Of a DNA stretch of 64,000 nucleotides, positions 12,446-22,033 are shown piece by piece. The translations under genes and the position numbers were made by a program. How positions within the stretch are numbered: the stretch's first letter is position 1; each line of letters opens with the position of its first letter. Origin of the DNA: DASWJZ01 sp963805325 (lineage in GTDB: Bacteria > Pseudomonadota > Alphaproteobacteria > Rhizobiales > Afifellaceae). The stretch is from the NCBI GenBank assembly GCA_963805325.1, contig CAWDTS010000001.1:496001-560000 (forward strand), given 5' to 3'. The notes beneath the pieces are model-generated. The model worked only from the letters and a program-made list of their open reading frames with translations, made no database searches and was not told where the DNA came from.

Positions 12446-13252
12446 ATGAAAATGCGTTTCGGCCTGGCGGGGCGGAGAAAATTGCTGCTCCGGTTGGCTG
12501 TCGGCGTAGCAGGCGCCGCCATGCTCGCAGGGTGTGCGACGAAGTCGGAAGGGCCGCTCTACACCGGCTCGATCAACAAGAGCGCGGTCCTGGTCCCATC
12601 CGATCTTTCAACCGACGAGGCAATCAGCGCCGTGCAGAAATGGGGCGCCGCCTATTCGCGCGACGAGAAAGACCGCATCGCGGCGCTGAATTACGCCGCC
12701 GCGCTGCGCGCAGCCGGGCAGACCGGCCAGGCGGTGGCCGTCATGCGCAAGTCGGCCATCTATCACTCGGAGGACCGCGAGGTACTCGCGGCCTACGGCA
12801 AGGCGCTTGCCGCCGACGGCAAGTTCGAGGACGCACTCGCCACCGTGCAGCGCGCGACGAGCGCCGACAATCCCGACTGGCAGCTGCTTTCGACCGAAGG
12901 CGGCATCCTCGATTCCCTGAACCGCCACGACGAGGCGCGGGCGCGCTATACGCAAGCGCTGGTCCTGGCGCCGGGCGAGCCGCAGATCCTGAACAATCTC
13001 GGCCTCTCCTACGTGCTGACGAACGATCTCGCGGAGGCGGAGAAAGCACTGCGGCAAGCGGTCGCGAGCCCCAAGGCGACACTGAAGATGCGGGAGAATC
13101 TGGCGCTGGTGCTTCGGCTCAGAGGAAAAAGCGCGGAGGCCGACTCGATCGCCCCGGCGCAGGCGCAGTCGGATCAGAGCAAGCCCATTGTGCAAGGTGC
13201 GCAGCAACCGAGCGAAGTGAACACCTGGGACGATCTCGCACGGAACGGCTGA
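12446..13252 (+). CDS. tadD: TadD-like tetratricopeptide pilus assembly lipoprotein
   Basis: About 268 residues. After a signal sequence rich in Leu/Ala/Val there is a lipobox ending LAGC, so the mature protein should be an outer- or inner-membrane lipoprotein facing the periplasm. The rest is TPR repeats, e.g. LLSTEGGILDSLNRHDEARA and ILNNLGLSYVLTNDLAEAEK. TadD acts as a pilotin-like factor for the Tad secretin. GGAGG lies 2 bases before the ATG at 12446 and 8 bases before a second in-frame ATG at 12452, which may be the true start. It is convergent with tadC, with a hairpin between them, and carries a CtrA box upstream. Confidence 0.87.
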   Translation: MKMRFGLAGRRKLLLRLAVGVAGAAMLAGCATKSEGPLYTGSINKSAVLVPSDLSTDEAISAVQKWGAAYSRDEKDRIAALNYAAALRAAGQTGQAVAVMRKSAIYHSEDREVLAAYGKALAADGKFEDALATVQRATSADNPDWQLLSTEGGILDSLNRHDEARARYTQALVLAPGEPQILNNLGLSYVLTNDLAEAEKALRQAVASPKATLKMRENLALVLRLRGKSAEADSIAPAQAQSDQSKPIVQGAQQPSEVNTWDDLARNG

Positions 13253-13277
13253 CCGAACCGTCATTCGGCATCGATGA

Positions 13278-13302
13278 AAAGGGGCCGCTTCGGCGGCCCT
13301 TT
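13278..13302. terminator. Hairpin terminator between convergent tadD and tadC
   Basis: A GC stem GGGCCGC/GCGGCCC closed by the very stable TTCG tetraloop and flanked by AAA and TTT lies in the 53 bases between two convergent stops. The flanking A and T runs let it work in both directions. Confidence 0.75.
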
Positions 13303-13305
13303 CGC

Positions 13306-14271
13306 TTACCAGATATTGGAAACCTGGATCGCCGCCGGTGTGATGATGACGGCGAAGAGCACCGGCAGGAAGAACAGGATCATCGGCACGGTCAGCTTCG
13401 GCGGCAGCGCGGCGGCCTTCTTCTCGGCCTCCTGCATGCGCATGTCGCGATTCTCCTGCGCCAGCACGCGTAGCGCCGTGCCGATCGGCGTGCCGTATTT
13501 CTCCGCCTGAACAAGCGCGGTCACCACCGCACGCACGCCCTCAAGGCCGGTGCGTTCGCTCAAATTTTCGTAAGCCTTGCGCCGGTCCTGCAGGTAGGAG
13601 AGCTCGGCGGTTGTCAGCGAAAGCTCTTCGGCGAGCGGGATCGACTGAGTGCCGATCTCCTCGGAGACCTTGCGGAACGCGCCCTCGATGCCCATGCCGG
13701 ATTCGACGCAGATCAGCAGCAGATCGAGCGCGTCAGGCCAGGCGCGGCGCACGGAATGCTGGCGCTTGGTGATCTGGTTGCGGACGTAGAGCGTCGGACC
13801 ATAGTAGCCGAGATAAGCAACGACGATCGTGATCGCCATCTTCAGCATGAACGGCTTTTCGAGCTGCAGGATGAAGAAAACGTAGAGCACCGCGACTGCG
13901 AACATCACAAGCGGCATGATCAGCCTGAGCGACAGGAACACGAACACCGGGTTCTGCCCGCGATAGCCGGCCTGGCGCAGCATCTTCACGGTGTGGCCGT
14001 CCTCGGCCTGCTTGGCGAGGTTGAAGCGGTCGACGATGTCCTTGAAGAACTTCTTCGGCTCCGCGCGGAGCGAGGCCTGCTTCTTCTGCGCTTCAAGTTT
14101 GGCGCGCTCGCGCGCCCGGATGCGCTCGCGCTCGCTCGAAATCTGCCGCATGCGATCGCCGAGTTCGTCGCGCGCGAGATACGGCCAGGCCACGACGACG
14201 ACGCCGGAGAAGACGGCAAGCGCAGAGGCGAACGCGACGATCAGCTGGGTATTGCTGGTGATGAGATCCAC
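13306..14271 (-). CDS. tadC: TadC-like inner-membrane pilus assembly protein (T2SSF domain)
   Basis: A 321-residue platform protein of the Tad/Flp pilus. TM1 lies near residues 10-30, a charged cytoplasmic stretch (RMRQISSERERIRARERAK) follows, then two TM segments, the T2SSF domain with RRAWPDALDLLLICVESGMG, and a final TM ending at ITPAAIQVSNIW. It pairs with TadB to form the inner-membrane core on which the CpaF ATPase acts. The start is a GTG 10 bases after the tadB stop. It is the last gene of the minus-strand cpa operon. Confidence 0.92.
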   Translation of the reverse strand: MDLITSNTQLIVAFASALAVFSGVVVVAWPYLARDELGDRMRQISSERERIRARERAKLEAQKKQASLRAEPKKFFKDIVDRFNLAKQAEDGHTVKMLRQAGYRGQNPVFVFLSLRLIMPLVMFAVAVLYVFFILQLEKPFMLKMAITIVVAYLGYYGPTLYVRNQITKRQHSVRRAWPDALDLLLICVESGMGIEGAFRKVSEEIGTQSIPLAEELSLTTAELSYLQDRRKAYENLSERTGLEGVRAVVTALVQAEKYGTPIGTALRVLAQENRDMRMQEAEKKAAALPPKLTVPMILFFLPVLFAVIITPAAIQVSNIW

Positions 14272-14281
14272 GACAGCCGCC

Positions 14282-15286
14282 TCAATAGTCGAAGTTTATC
14301 ATCTTGCGCATCACCATGATGCCGATGAACATCCACAGGCCGGATCCCGCGAGCACGATGTTGCCCATCTGTGTCGTGAAGAGCAGCGCGATGTAGTCCG
14401 GGCTGGTGAAGTAGACGAGCACGGCTACGATGATCGGCAGTGACCCGATGATGCCGGCGGAGGATTTCGCCTCGGCACTCATGGCCCTGATCTTCCCGGA
14501 CATCTTCTTGCGATCGCGCAGCACCTTCGAAAGATTCGACAGCGCCTCCGACAGACTGCCGCCGGTGCGCGCCTGGATCACGACCACGATGGCGAAGAAG
14601 TTTGCCTCGGGAAGCGGAATGCGCTCGGGCAGCCGCGCGACGGCCTCCTGAAGCGGCATGCCGAGCGTCTGGTCCTCGACGATTTCCCGGAACTCCCCGG
14701 CCACCGGTTCCTGCGCCTCGGTGGAAATCACCTTCAGGCAATCGACAAGCGGCAAGCCGGCCTTCACGCCGCGCACGATCACATCGACCGCGTTCGGGAA
14801 CTCATAGGAGAATCTGTGCAGCCGACGCTTGCGCTTCCAGTTCACGAAGAAATGCGGGAGCAGAAGTCCGCCCGCGATCCCAAAGCCGGCAGCCGGAAGC
14901 AAAGGCAGACGGATGGCGATGAGCGAGGCGAGCGCCACTCCTACCGCGGCGACGACGCAGCTCAGATAGTAGGTGTTCTTGCTCCAGCCGAGACCCGCCT
15001 GCCGCATGCGCGTTACCAACGTTGGCCTCTGGCTGCTGCGGGCCTTCGCCTTCTGCGTCTCCTCGAGCTCCTTCAGCGTGTCTTCGACGGAGCGCCGGCG
15101 ACGTCCCTCCTCGCCAGATATCCGCTCTGCCGCCGCCTTGCGCTTGGTCGCGCCGATCATCTCCAGGCGCTTCTCGCCCTTCGAGCGGCCGCCAAGGCGC
15201 GGGTAGAGCGCGGCCATGACGACACCGCCAATGGAGAACGCGGCGAGCAGCGCCACCGCAACCTGGACCATGAGGGGCGAGAACAT
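14282..15286 (-). CDS. tadB: TadB-like inner-membrane pilus assembly protein (T2SSF domain)
   Basis: A 334-residue partner of TadC. The N-terminal TM (LLAAFSIGGVVMAALYPRLG) is followed by a basic cytoplasmic region (KRKAAAERISGEEGRRRRSVED), two TMs, and the T2SSF domain containing YEFPNAVDVIVRGVKAGLPL. It ends with a pair of TMs. Three bases separate it from cpaF upstream and 10 from tadC downstream, so expression is coupled. Function in Flp pilus assembly follows from family and locus. Confidence 0.93.
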   Translation of the reverse strand: MFSPLMVQVAVALLAAFSIGGVVMAALYPRLGGRSKGEKRLEMIGATKRKAAAERISGEEGRRRRSVEDTLKELEETQKAKARSSQRPTLVTRMRQAGLGWSKNTYYLSCVVAAVGVALASLIAIRLPLLPAAGFGIAGGLLLPHFFVNWKRKRRLHRFSYEFPNAVDVIVRGVKAGLPLVDCLKVISTEAQEPVAGEFREIVEDQTLGMPLQEAVARLPERIPLPEANFFAIVVVIQARTGGSLSEALSNLSKVLRDRKKMSGKIRAMSAEAKSSAGIIGSLPIIVAVLVYFTSPDYIALLFTTQMGNIVLAGSGLWMFIGIMVMRKMINFDY

Positions 15287-15289
15287 GGA

Positions 15290-16762
15290 TCAGCCGCGGC
15301 CTGTGGGTTCGCCGGTATCGGCAAAGTCGAGCGCGGCGGCAAGCCGTGCCTCCTCCCCGTAGTAGCGCGCACGATCCCAGAAGCCCGGGCGGCCGATACC
15401 AGTGGAGCGGTGACGCCCGATGATCCGGCCATTCGGATCCTCACCGACGATATCGTAGATGAAGAGATCCTGCGTGATGACGACGTCACCCTCCATGCCG
15501 AGCACCTCGGTGATGTGGGTAATGCGGCGGGTGCCGTCGCGCAGACGCGCCGATTGCACGATCACGTCGATCGACGACACGATCATCTCGCGCAGCGTCT
15601 TCGATGGCAGCGCAAAGCCACCCATGGTGATCATCAATTCGATACGCGACAGGGCTTCGCGCGGGCTGTTGGCGTGCAGCGTACCCATCGAGCCGTCGTG
15701 GCCGGTGTTCATCGCCTGCAGAAGGTCGAAGGCCTCCGGTCCGCGCACCTCGCCGACGATGATCCGCTCCGGACGCATGCGCAGACAGTTCTTGACGAGA
15801 TCGCGCATGGTGACCTCACCCTCGCCTTCGATATTGGGCGGACGCGTCTCCAGGCGGACGACGTGCGGCTGCTGCAACTGCAGCTCCGCTGCGTCCTCGC
15901 AGGTGACGACGCGCTCATCGAGGTCGATGTAGCGAGTCAAGCAGTTCAGAAGCGTCGTTTTGCCCGAGCCCGTGCCTCCCGAGACCAGAATGTTGCAGCG
16001 AACGCGCCCGATAATCTGAAGGATGGTCGCGCCTTCCGGAGTGATCGTTCCGAACTGGACGAGCTGATCGAGCGTCAGCTTGTCTTTCTTGAACTTTCGA
16101 ATGGTGAGTGCAGGGCCGTCGATCGAAAGCGGTGGCACGATAACGTTGACGCGAGAGCCGTCGGGCAAGCGCGCGTCGCAGATCGGGCTCGCCTCGTCGA
16201 CGCGGCGGCCGACCTGGCTGACGATGCGCTGGCAGATATTCAGAAGCTGCCCGTTGTCGCGAAAACGGACGTCCGTCTCTTCGACCTTGCCTCGCACTTC
16301 GATAAAGATGCGGTCGGCGCCGTTGACCATGATGTCGGCGATGTCGTCGCGCGCCAAGAGCGGCTCAAGCGGCCCGTAGCCGAGGACATCGTTGCAGATG
16401 TCCTCAAGCAGTTCTTCCTGCTCGGCGATCGACATCACCACGTTCTTCACCGTGATGATGTCGTTGACGATGTCGCGGATCTCCTCGCGCGCCTGGTCGA
16501 TGTCCATCTTGGACAGCTGCGAGAGATCGATCGTGTCGATCAGCGCGCCGAAGATCTGTGTCTTCAGGTCGTAATATTCGTCGGTCTTGCGCTGCCGTCC
16601 CTGCTGTGGCGGCGGCGGCGGAACCGGCGGTGTGCGGGCGCTGGCCGACGGCATGGGCATGCCTGCGACCGGCGGTGTCGCCCGCTCGGCGGCGGCGACT
16701 TCCGTCGTCTTCGCCGGCCGATCCAACATCAGGTCGGAGGTAGTGCTACGCTTCCCGAACAT
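15290..16762 (-). CDS. cpaF: CpaF/TadA-type secretion ATPase
   Basis: A 490-residue cytoplasmic hexameric ATPase that drives Flp pilus extension and probably retraction. A Pro/Gly-rich N-terminal tail precedes the conserved VKNVVMSIAEQEELLEDICND region. Walker A is SGGTGSGKTTLLN near residue 280, and the Asp, Walker B and His boxes include RMRPERIIVGEVRGPEA and HDGSMGTLHANS. I chose the ATG at 16762 (MFGKRS) because AAGGAG lies five bases upstream; a GTG at 16768 sits directly behind that site and is unlikely. Confidence 0.95.
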   Translation of the reverse strand: MFGKRSTTSDLMLDRPAKTTEVAAAERATPPVAGMPMPSASARTPPVPPPPPQQGRQRKTDEYYDLKTQIFGALIDTIDLSQLSKMDIDQAREEIRDIVNDIITVKNVVMSIAEQEELLEDICNDVLGYGPLEPLLARDDIADIMVNGADRIFIEVRGKVEETDVRFRDNGQLLNICQRIVSQVGRRVDEASPICDARLPDGSRVNVIVPPLSIDGPALTIRKFKKDKLTLDQLVQFGTITPEGATILQIIGRVRCNILVSGGTGSGKTTLLNCLTRYIDLDERVVTCEDAAELQLQQPHVVRLETRPPNIEGEGEVTMRDLVKNCLRMRPERIIVGEVRGPEAFDLLQAMNTGHDGSMGTLHANSPREALSRIELMITMGGFALPSKTLREMIVSSIDVIVQSARLRDGTRRITHITEVLGMEGDVVITQDLFIYDIVGEDPNGRIIGRHRSTGIGRPGFWDRARYYGEEARLAAALDFADTGEPTGRG

Positions 16763-16779
16763 TTGCACTCCTTGCCGTG

Positions 16780-18087
16780 TCAGCTCGCCTTCTTAGCCTT
16801 GGACTTATTAGGCTTCGGGCGCGCCGTGAGCCTCTGCAGAAACGGCCCGAGATCGAGACCGCGCCTACGCGCCTTCTTCAATTCCTTGCGCCCGCCGACC
16901 ACCTGCGCGACATCGGCGAAGAGGTCGGAAACCGTGGTTTTGGCGGAAGCCTCGGCGATCATCTGACCGTTATTGGCCGCCGTGCCAAAGAGCAGCGGGT
17001 CGAACGGGATCGCCGCGATCGGCGTCAACTGCAGCGCGGCGGCGAAGTCGTCCGGCTTGATCTCCGGGCGCTTCGGAACACCGACCTGATTGAGGATCAG
17101 CTTCGGCGGCGCGTCGTTCGGGCGTGCCTGGCGCAGGAGATCGACGATCGCTTTCGCATTGCGGAGATTCGCAAGGTCGGGGATCGCGGTGACGACCACC
17201 TCATCGGCGGCGATCAACGTTTTACGCACCCACGCCGTCCACTGATGCGGCACGTCTAGGACGACCGTCGGCACGTTCGACTGCACAATCTCGAGCACCT
17301 GGTCGAACGCCGCTTCGGGAAAGTCGTAGGCCTTGTCGAGCGTGGCCGGTGCGGCGAGCAGGCTCAGATGGTCCTCACATTTGGCAAGCAGGCGGTCGAG
17401 CAGCACCTCGTCGAGGCGATCGGCCCCGTACACCGCCTCAGCGATGCCCTGCGCCGGGTCGAGGTTGAAGTCGAGACCGCCGGTCCCGAACGGCAGGTCA
17501 AGGTCGGCGAGAATCACATCGGAGCCGACGAGCCGCGCCATCGTCCAGGCAACGTTATGGGCCACGGTTGACGACCCGACGCCGCCCTTGGCGCCGATGA
17601 AGGCATAGGACTGCCCGAGCTTCTCGGTTCCGGTGTCGTGATAGACGCCGGAAATCGCAGTGATGATCGACATCACGTCGATAGGCGTCACCAGATATTC
17701 CGAAACACCGCGCTTCAGAAGCTCGCGGTAAAGGCGAACGTCGTTCGAGTGCCCGACCACCATCACCTTGGTGCCCGCGTCGCAGACCTCGGCGAGGCCG
17801 TCGAGGAGTCCGACGAGGTCCTCGAACTGCAGTCGCGTCTCGACGAGGATCAGGTTCGGCGTGGGCGCCGAGCGATAGAACTCGACGGCGGCATTCAGGC
17901 CGCCGGTATGGACCTTCACATGCGCACGCGCCATCCGCCGATCCATGGCGGCAGTCTCGATCGTGCCGGCGATTTCCGGCGTGTCGCAGAACGCCTGGAT
18001 CGTAATGCGGGGAATGGGGCGCGCGTCCGGCGGCCGCGGAGCCGTGTCCTCCCCTTCCGGGGTCAAGTCATGGGCGAGGTTAGTCAT
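16780..18087 (-). CDS. cpaE: CpaE/TadZ-like pilus localisation ATPase
   Basis: A 435-residue MinD/ParA-type protein with an N-terminal receiver-like domain (NLILVETRLQFEDLVGLLDGL, then VMVVGHSNDVRLYRELLKRG) and a C-terminal ATPase domain. The deviant Walker A reads GAKGGVGSSTVAHN, lacking the usual second lysine, as is common in CpaE. ADLDLPFGTGGLDFNLDP is the Walker A' region. CpaE/TadZ proteins place the pilus machine at a cell pole. It sits 17 bases upstream of cpaF in the operon. The C-terminus is very basic (ARPKPNKSKAKK). Confidence 0.92.
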   Translation of the reverse strand: MTNLAHDLTPEGEDTAPRPPDARPIPRITIQAFCDTPEIAGTIETAAMDRRMARAHVKVHTGGLNAAVEFYRSAPTPNLILVETRLQFEDLVGLLDGLAEVCDAGTKVMVVGHSNDVRLYRELLKRGVSEYLVTPIDVMSIITAISGVYHDTGTEKLGQSYAFIGAKGGVGSSTVAHNVAWTMARLVGSDVILADLDLPFGTGGLDFNLDPAQGIAEAVYGADRLDEVLLDRLLAKCEDHLSLLAAPATLDKAYDFPEAAFDQVLEIVQSNVPTVVLDVPHQWTAWVRKTLIAADEVVVTAIPDLANLRNAKAIVDLLRQARPNDAPPKLILNQVGVPKRPEIKPDDFAAALQLTPIAAIPFDPLLFGTAANNGQMIAEASAKTTVSDLFADVAQVVGGRKELKKARRRGLDLGPFLQRLTARPKPNKSKAKKAS

Positions 18088-18093
18088 CGTGCA

Positions 18094-18822
18094 TCAGCCC
18101 CCGATGCCGCTATTGATCAGCATGATGTTGGACTTCGGATCGTCGCCACTACGGTATTTCGAAACCACGTCGGCGCGACGGCTGCCGTCTGCTGGCGTCA
18201 TCGCGCGCGGCCGGACGAAGTCCGCGGGATTTTCCACCATGGCCGCGAGGTTATGTTGCAGCGAGCATCCGAGATTGTAGTAGTCAGTGTTGCGATAGTT
18301 CGCCGTGCCGTTATCCGGCCACACGCCGCAGCGTGGCACCATCGCCTTCACCCGCAAATAGGAGAGGCGCAAGGACGCAAGCTCGGAATGGTCACCAACA
18401 TCATAAGGCGCGACCCGGATGTGGTTTCGTGGGACGCCGGCGCGCACGAGCGCGTAGTGCACGGCCCGCCCGGTCTCGGCGGTGGCCACATCGTTCGCCG
18501 CGCCGGTCGGAACCTGGATGGTGATCGAGCCCGTCCCGTCGGCGCGATACTCGCCGACATAGTCGCGGATCGCGGTCTCGATCTCCCGAGACAACGCCGG
18601 GCCCCTCATCCCGAGATGCATGTCGAGAACCTCGGGCTCCTGCGAGACGACGATCGGATGCCGTATCCGATAGTCGAAGTCGGAGGGGTTGACGTCCGAC
18701 GTTCCGGTGGTGCTGCACCCGCTCGCCAACATCGCGAGAAGGACGAGTGCAATGCCGCCAGGGAGCGCCTGCGATACACCGCGGCGAGGATCGAAGCTCG
18801 TGTTCATGTGTGAAGGACCCAC
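18094..18822 (-). CDS. cpaD: CpaD-like pilus assembly lipoprotein
   Basis: About 242 residues with a signal sequence ending in the lipobox LASGC, then a CpaD domain with DYRIRHPIVVSQEP near the start, GRAVHYALVRAGVPRNHIRV in the middle, and RCGVWPDN followed by the conserved YYNLGCSLQHNLAAMVENPADFVRP-type C-terminal block. CpaD supports the CpaC secretin in the outer membrane. A GTG at 18822 has a purine-rich GGGGAGGGG a few bases upstream, better placed than for the in-frame ATG at 18807, which is the alternative start. Confidence 0.9.
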   Translation of the reverse strand: MGPSHMNTSFDPRRGVSQALPGGIALVLLAMLASGCSTTGTSDVNPSDFDYRIRHPIVVSQEPEVLDMHLGMRGPALSREIETAIRDYVGEYRADGTGSITIQVPTGAANDVATAETGRAVHYALVRAGVPRNHIRVAPYDVGDHSELASLRLSYLRVKAMVPRCGVWPDNGTANYRNTDYYNLGCSLQHNLAAMVENPADFVRPRAMTPADGSRRADVVSKYRSGDDPKSNIMLINSGIGG

Positions 18823-18834
18823 GGTCCCCTCCCC

Positions 18835-20415
18835 TCAATCAAAAGTGAATCCGACCTTGGCGGCATCCGCCCCGGCGGGTGCTTTGCCCTTCGCGCCGTA
18901 GACCTTGGTCAGGCGGTTCAGGAAATAGGCTTCTGCGTCATTGGCCATGAAGAGGTTGTCGTCAGGACGCGCGAGCGCTTCGGGCGACACGGGCTTCACC
19001 AGATAGGCGGTGACGATCATCACCAGCTCCGTCTGGTTTGAGAGGAAATCCTTGGACGAGAAGAGCGCGCCGAGTATTGGCAGCTTCTGCAGCCACGGCA
19101 GACCGGAAATAGCACGCCGCGTGTCTTCCTGGATCAGCCCGGCGATCATGAAGGAGCCGCCGGAGGGAAGCTCGATCGACGTTTCTGCGCGGCGCACCGA
19201 GGTCGCAGGAATGGTGACCGTGGCGGTCGACGAGATCGGGACCGAGACGGCGCCCGTGGCCGAGATGTCGCTCACCTCGCTCCTCAGCTTGAGGGCGATG
19301 CGGCCGGGCGAGAGGACGACCGGCGTGAAGGCGAGATTCACGCCAAACTGCTTGAAGTCGACGCTGATCTGCCCGTTGTCGCCCGCGACCGGCACCGGAA
19401 ACTCGCCGCCGGCCAGGAAGTTCGCCGTCTCGCCGGAGACCGCCGTCAAGGTGGGCTCGGCGAGGGTTCTGAGCATGCGCGTCTCCTCCAGCGCCTGCAT
19501 CGTCGCCTGCACCGAGTCGCCAGTGCTCGAATTGCTGTAGCCCGCACCAACCTCACCCGGTGTGTTGGCGGAGTTGAAGGGAAACGTGATCGGGCTGCCT
19601 CCACTGCCGTTCGCAATTACGCCCAGCGGCCCAGTGAGATTAGTGCCGATACCGAAGGGGCTTCCCGCCCCCCCCAGGAAGACACCCTTCAGATTGATGC
19701 CGAGCTGCTTCACGACAGAGCGCTGCACTTCAACGATCTGCACCCTGAGCGCCACCTGCTCTTCGCCCTCGATCGTGAGCAGGTTGATGATGCCGGGTCC
19801 GCTCCCGCCGGTCGTCGGGGCAGCCGTGGTGGGGCCGCCGCTGGTGCCGGTCGTTCCGGCCGCCGCAGGTGTGGTCGCGCTCGCGATCATGCTCTGGGTG
19901 ATTTCCACAGCGCGCGACGCCTCGGTCGACGTGGGCACCTGCCCGCGCAGCACGATCGAGCCCTGGATCGCCTCGGCGCGCACGTAGCCGCCCGGAATGG
20001 CCTCGGCGAGGAGCTGGTTCAGCGCGCCGAGATCAGCTTCCACGTAGATGTCGAAGCTGGCTATCTGGCCACCCGACGAGTCGAACAGAAACACGCTTGC
20101 CTGGCCGAGCTGGACGCCGATCAGATAGAGCCGTGTCGAGGTGCGCAGGACCGCATCGGCGATCTGCGGGTTGGAGACGAGCACGTCGCCCGCCGGCTTT
20201 GGCAAGTCGATGACCACAGACTTGTTCATGCCGAGATAGACGGGGCGGCCGCTCAGAATATCGCCGGCGGCGAGCTTCACATAAGCGGGGCTGTCGGCCG
20301 CAACGGCTGCGGCTGGAAAGACTGCGACGAGAGCGAATGCGATCGTCAGAAGGGCGGCCCGGATGCGTCCAAGCGCGGTCATTTCGTTTGCTCCTCGGGA
20401 ACGGGGCTTTTTCAT
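18835..20415 (-). CDS. cpaC: CpaC/RcpA-type Flp pilus secretin
   Basis: A 526-residue outer-membrane secretin forming the pilus exit pore. After a signal peptide ending near AVAADS comes the pilus-assembly N-domain (VVIDLPKPAGDVLVSNPQIA), a BON-like section (EAIQGSIVLRGQVPTSTEAS), a long Gly/Thr/Ala-rich linker around residues 190-215, and the secretin domain (TLAEPTLTAVSGETANFLAG, then SGLPWLQKLPILGALFSS). The ATG overlaps the stop of cpaB by 4 bases, so both are translated together. It ends 12 bases before cpaD. Confidence 0.94.
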   Translation of the reverse strand: MKKPRSRGANEMTALGRIRAALLTIAFALVAVFPAAAVAADSPAYVKLAAGDILSGRPVYLGMNKSVVIDLPKPAGDVLVSNPQIADAVLRTSTRLYLIGVQLGQASVFLFDSSGGQIASFDIYVEADLGALNQLLAEAIPGGYVRAEAIQGSIVLRGQVPTSTEASRAVEITQSMIASATTPAAAGTTGTSGGPTTAAPTTGGSGPGIINLLTIEGEEQVALRVQIVEVQRSVVKQLGINLKGVFLGGAGSPFGIGTNLTGPLGVIANGSGGSPITFPFNSANTPGEVGAGYSNSSTGDSVQATMQALEETRMLRTLAEPTLTAVSGETANFLAGGEFPVPVAGDNGQISVDFKQFGVNLAFTPVVLSPGRIALKLRSEVSDISATGAVSVPISSTATVTIPATSVRRAETSIELPSGGSFMIAGLIQEDTRRAISGLPWLQKLPILGALFSSKDFLSNQTELVMIVTAYLVKPVSPEALARPDDNLFMANDAEAYFLNRLTKVYGAKGKAPAGADAAKVGFTFD

Positions 20416-21200
20416 TGTGTCGTGGTGACCTGGCTACGGCCGGCCCGGAAAATACGCACCGTTCCACTCTGCCGGCGTTCTTGCGAGCCGACGACTTCGG
20501 CAGCGTCGGCCATGCTGCGCAGCGCAAGAGAGAGCTGGCCGGAAGCTTCCGCCGCAGTAATCAGCTCGGCTTGCGACGGGTCGAGTTCTAGCGTCGCGGT
20601 CTTGCCGATCGCGACGGCCTCGCCCTGATGCTCGCCGACCGTCTGATCGATGGCGAGAATCTTGATATTGGCAAGGATCGTGCGGCTGACATTCTCCGAC
20701 GGCGCGTCGGGGTTCGACTGCTGGGCCAGCGTCTCGATGACGTCGACCCTGTCGCCTGGGAGGATGAAGCCGCCGGCCGTGTTGTTGGCGGAGACGCGCA
20801 CGGCTACCGCGACCTTGCCTGACGGCAGGATCGCCGAGAGGAAGCCGCTTCCCGGCCGGGCCAACTTGACCTCGCGGATCGGCTCACCGGCGACGAAGGG
20901 GCTCCGCACGATCGAGTCCTTCAGCGACTCCACCGCGTCAGGCCGCGTCTGCTTCTGAATGTAGGTCGGGTTCATCGCGTCGTCCGGCCAGCGCTGCCAG
21001 CGGATATTGTCCGCGGTCAGCTTCTCGCCCTGCTGGACATCGGCGGCCGCAACCAGCACGTCCTGCGATTGGATCTGCGGTGCGAGTTCGACCACGGTCG
21101 GCTCGGGAGTCCCGCCGGGCCCCATATTCAGCGCAAGATACGCAGCAATACCGCCGGCGACGAGCGCGACGGCAAGTACGAGCACGCGAAACAGGTTCAT
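20412..21200 (-). CDS. cpaB: CpaB/RcpC-type pilus assembly protein
   Basis: A 262-residue periplasmic protein with one N-terminal membrane anchor (NLFRVLVLAVALVAGGIAAY). The SAF-like domain begins at VLVAAADVQQGEKLTADNIRW, and a RcpC/CpaB domain follows with VAVAVRVSANNTAGGFILPGDRVDV. It helps position or stabilise the secretin. The ATG at 21200 starts directly before the anchor; the open frame upstream to 21266 is basic and has no support. It opens the cpaBCDEF-tadBC run and is separated from cpaA by 184 bases that hold no gene. Confidence 0.92.
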   Translation of the reverse strand: MNLFRVLVLAVALVAGGIAAYLALNMGPGGTPEPTVVELAPQIQSQDVLVAAADVQQGEKLTADNIRWQRWPDDAMNPTYIQKQTRPDAVESLKDSIVRSPFVAGEPIREVKLARPGSGFLSAILPSGKVAVAVRVSANNTAGGFILPGDRVDVIETLAQQSNPDAPSENVSRTILANIKILAIDQTVGEHQGEAVAIGKTATLELDPSQAELITAAEASGQLSLALRSMADAAEVVGSQERRQSGTVRIFRAGRSQVTTTQ

Positions 21201-21384
21201 CGCAGCTGCCCCGATTTTTTTCGGCCCCCGAACGCGGCCTTCAACGCGGCGCAGTCTCGTCAGCAAAGGTCAAAGGATGGTTAATGACCAGTATTTCTGC
21301 GGATTGCCCGGCCTCGGACGCGGGAAAGGCATGGTTAACAAGTTGGAAACAGGGCGTGATTCGCGGTTCCGGCCGCAGGCGCGC

Positions 21385-21903
21385 TTAAGTCAACGCATGA
21401 AAGACCCAGGCCGTATTCGGAAAGACCAGGAGCGCCGCGGGGGCCATCGCGGCCCCGTAGGGCACGCCCGTGCGCGAATCATGCAGCTGGGCAATCCAGG
21501 GCACGCGATAGAAAAGCATCGGGATCGCGGTGGCGCGCAGTTGCACGATGACAAGCGTCAGGATCCCACCAAGCACCGAGGTATAGGCAAAGAACGCCAG
21601 CGCCTCGTGCGGCTGGAACCAGAGCGCTGTCACAGCCGCGAGCTTGGCGTCGCCGCCGCCGATCCAGCCAAGCGCAAAGAACGTGAAAGTGAGCACGAGG
21701 ACAACGCCACCGACCGCCGCGCTCGCGCCCATCTCGCTCAAACTGAAGCCAGCGATCGGCGCAAGCAGCAGCCATGCACCGCCGATTGCAACGACGAGCG
21801 TGTTGCGAATCTTGAGCGTCACCAAATCCATCAGCCCGGCATAGATCATGGCGAGCGGAAAGAGGATAAGGCCGCACGTAGCGGCGACAGTGGAGGTCGT
21901 CAT
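21385..21903 (-). CDS. cpaA: CpaA-type Flp prepilin peptidase
   Basis: A 172-residue inner-membrane aspartic peptidase (A24 family) with about five hydrophobic segments. The two catalytic aspartates are visible in GLMDLVTLKIRN and in the GGGD motif of LGWIGGGDAKLAAV. It removes the leader from Flp and from TadE-type pseudopilins. The ATG at 21903 (MTTSTVAA) fits family length; the frame upstream to 21945 is not convincing. It lies 130 bases downstream of flp in the same direction. Confidence 0.9.
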   Translation of the reverse strand: MTTSTVAATCGLILFPLAMIYAGLMDLVTLKIRNTLVVAIGGAWLLLAPIAGFSLSEMGASAAVGGVVLVLTFTFFALGWIGGGDAKLAAVTALWFQPHEALAFFAYTSVLGGILTLVIVQLRATAIPMLFYRVPWIAQLHDSRTGVPYGAAMAPAALLVFPNTAWVFHALT

Positions 21904-22033
21904 ACGCAAAACCGGCGAGTTGCAGCCGTCCGATGATCTCAGCAAATCATTGCGAAACGGAAAAGCGGGCCGACGCAGAACGGAACGGGGGGCGTTCGCC
22001 CTCCGCTCCGGTTCGACGGCTTGTTGGCCAGAA

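Noticed and set aside
14816..16966. A 716-codon open frame on the plus strand across tadB, cpaF and cpaE
   Set aside because: It is antisense to three well-supported pilus genes, has Arg/His-rich composition typical of GC-rich shadow frames, and no recognisable domain.
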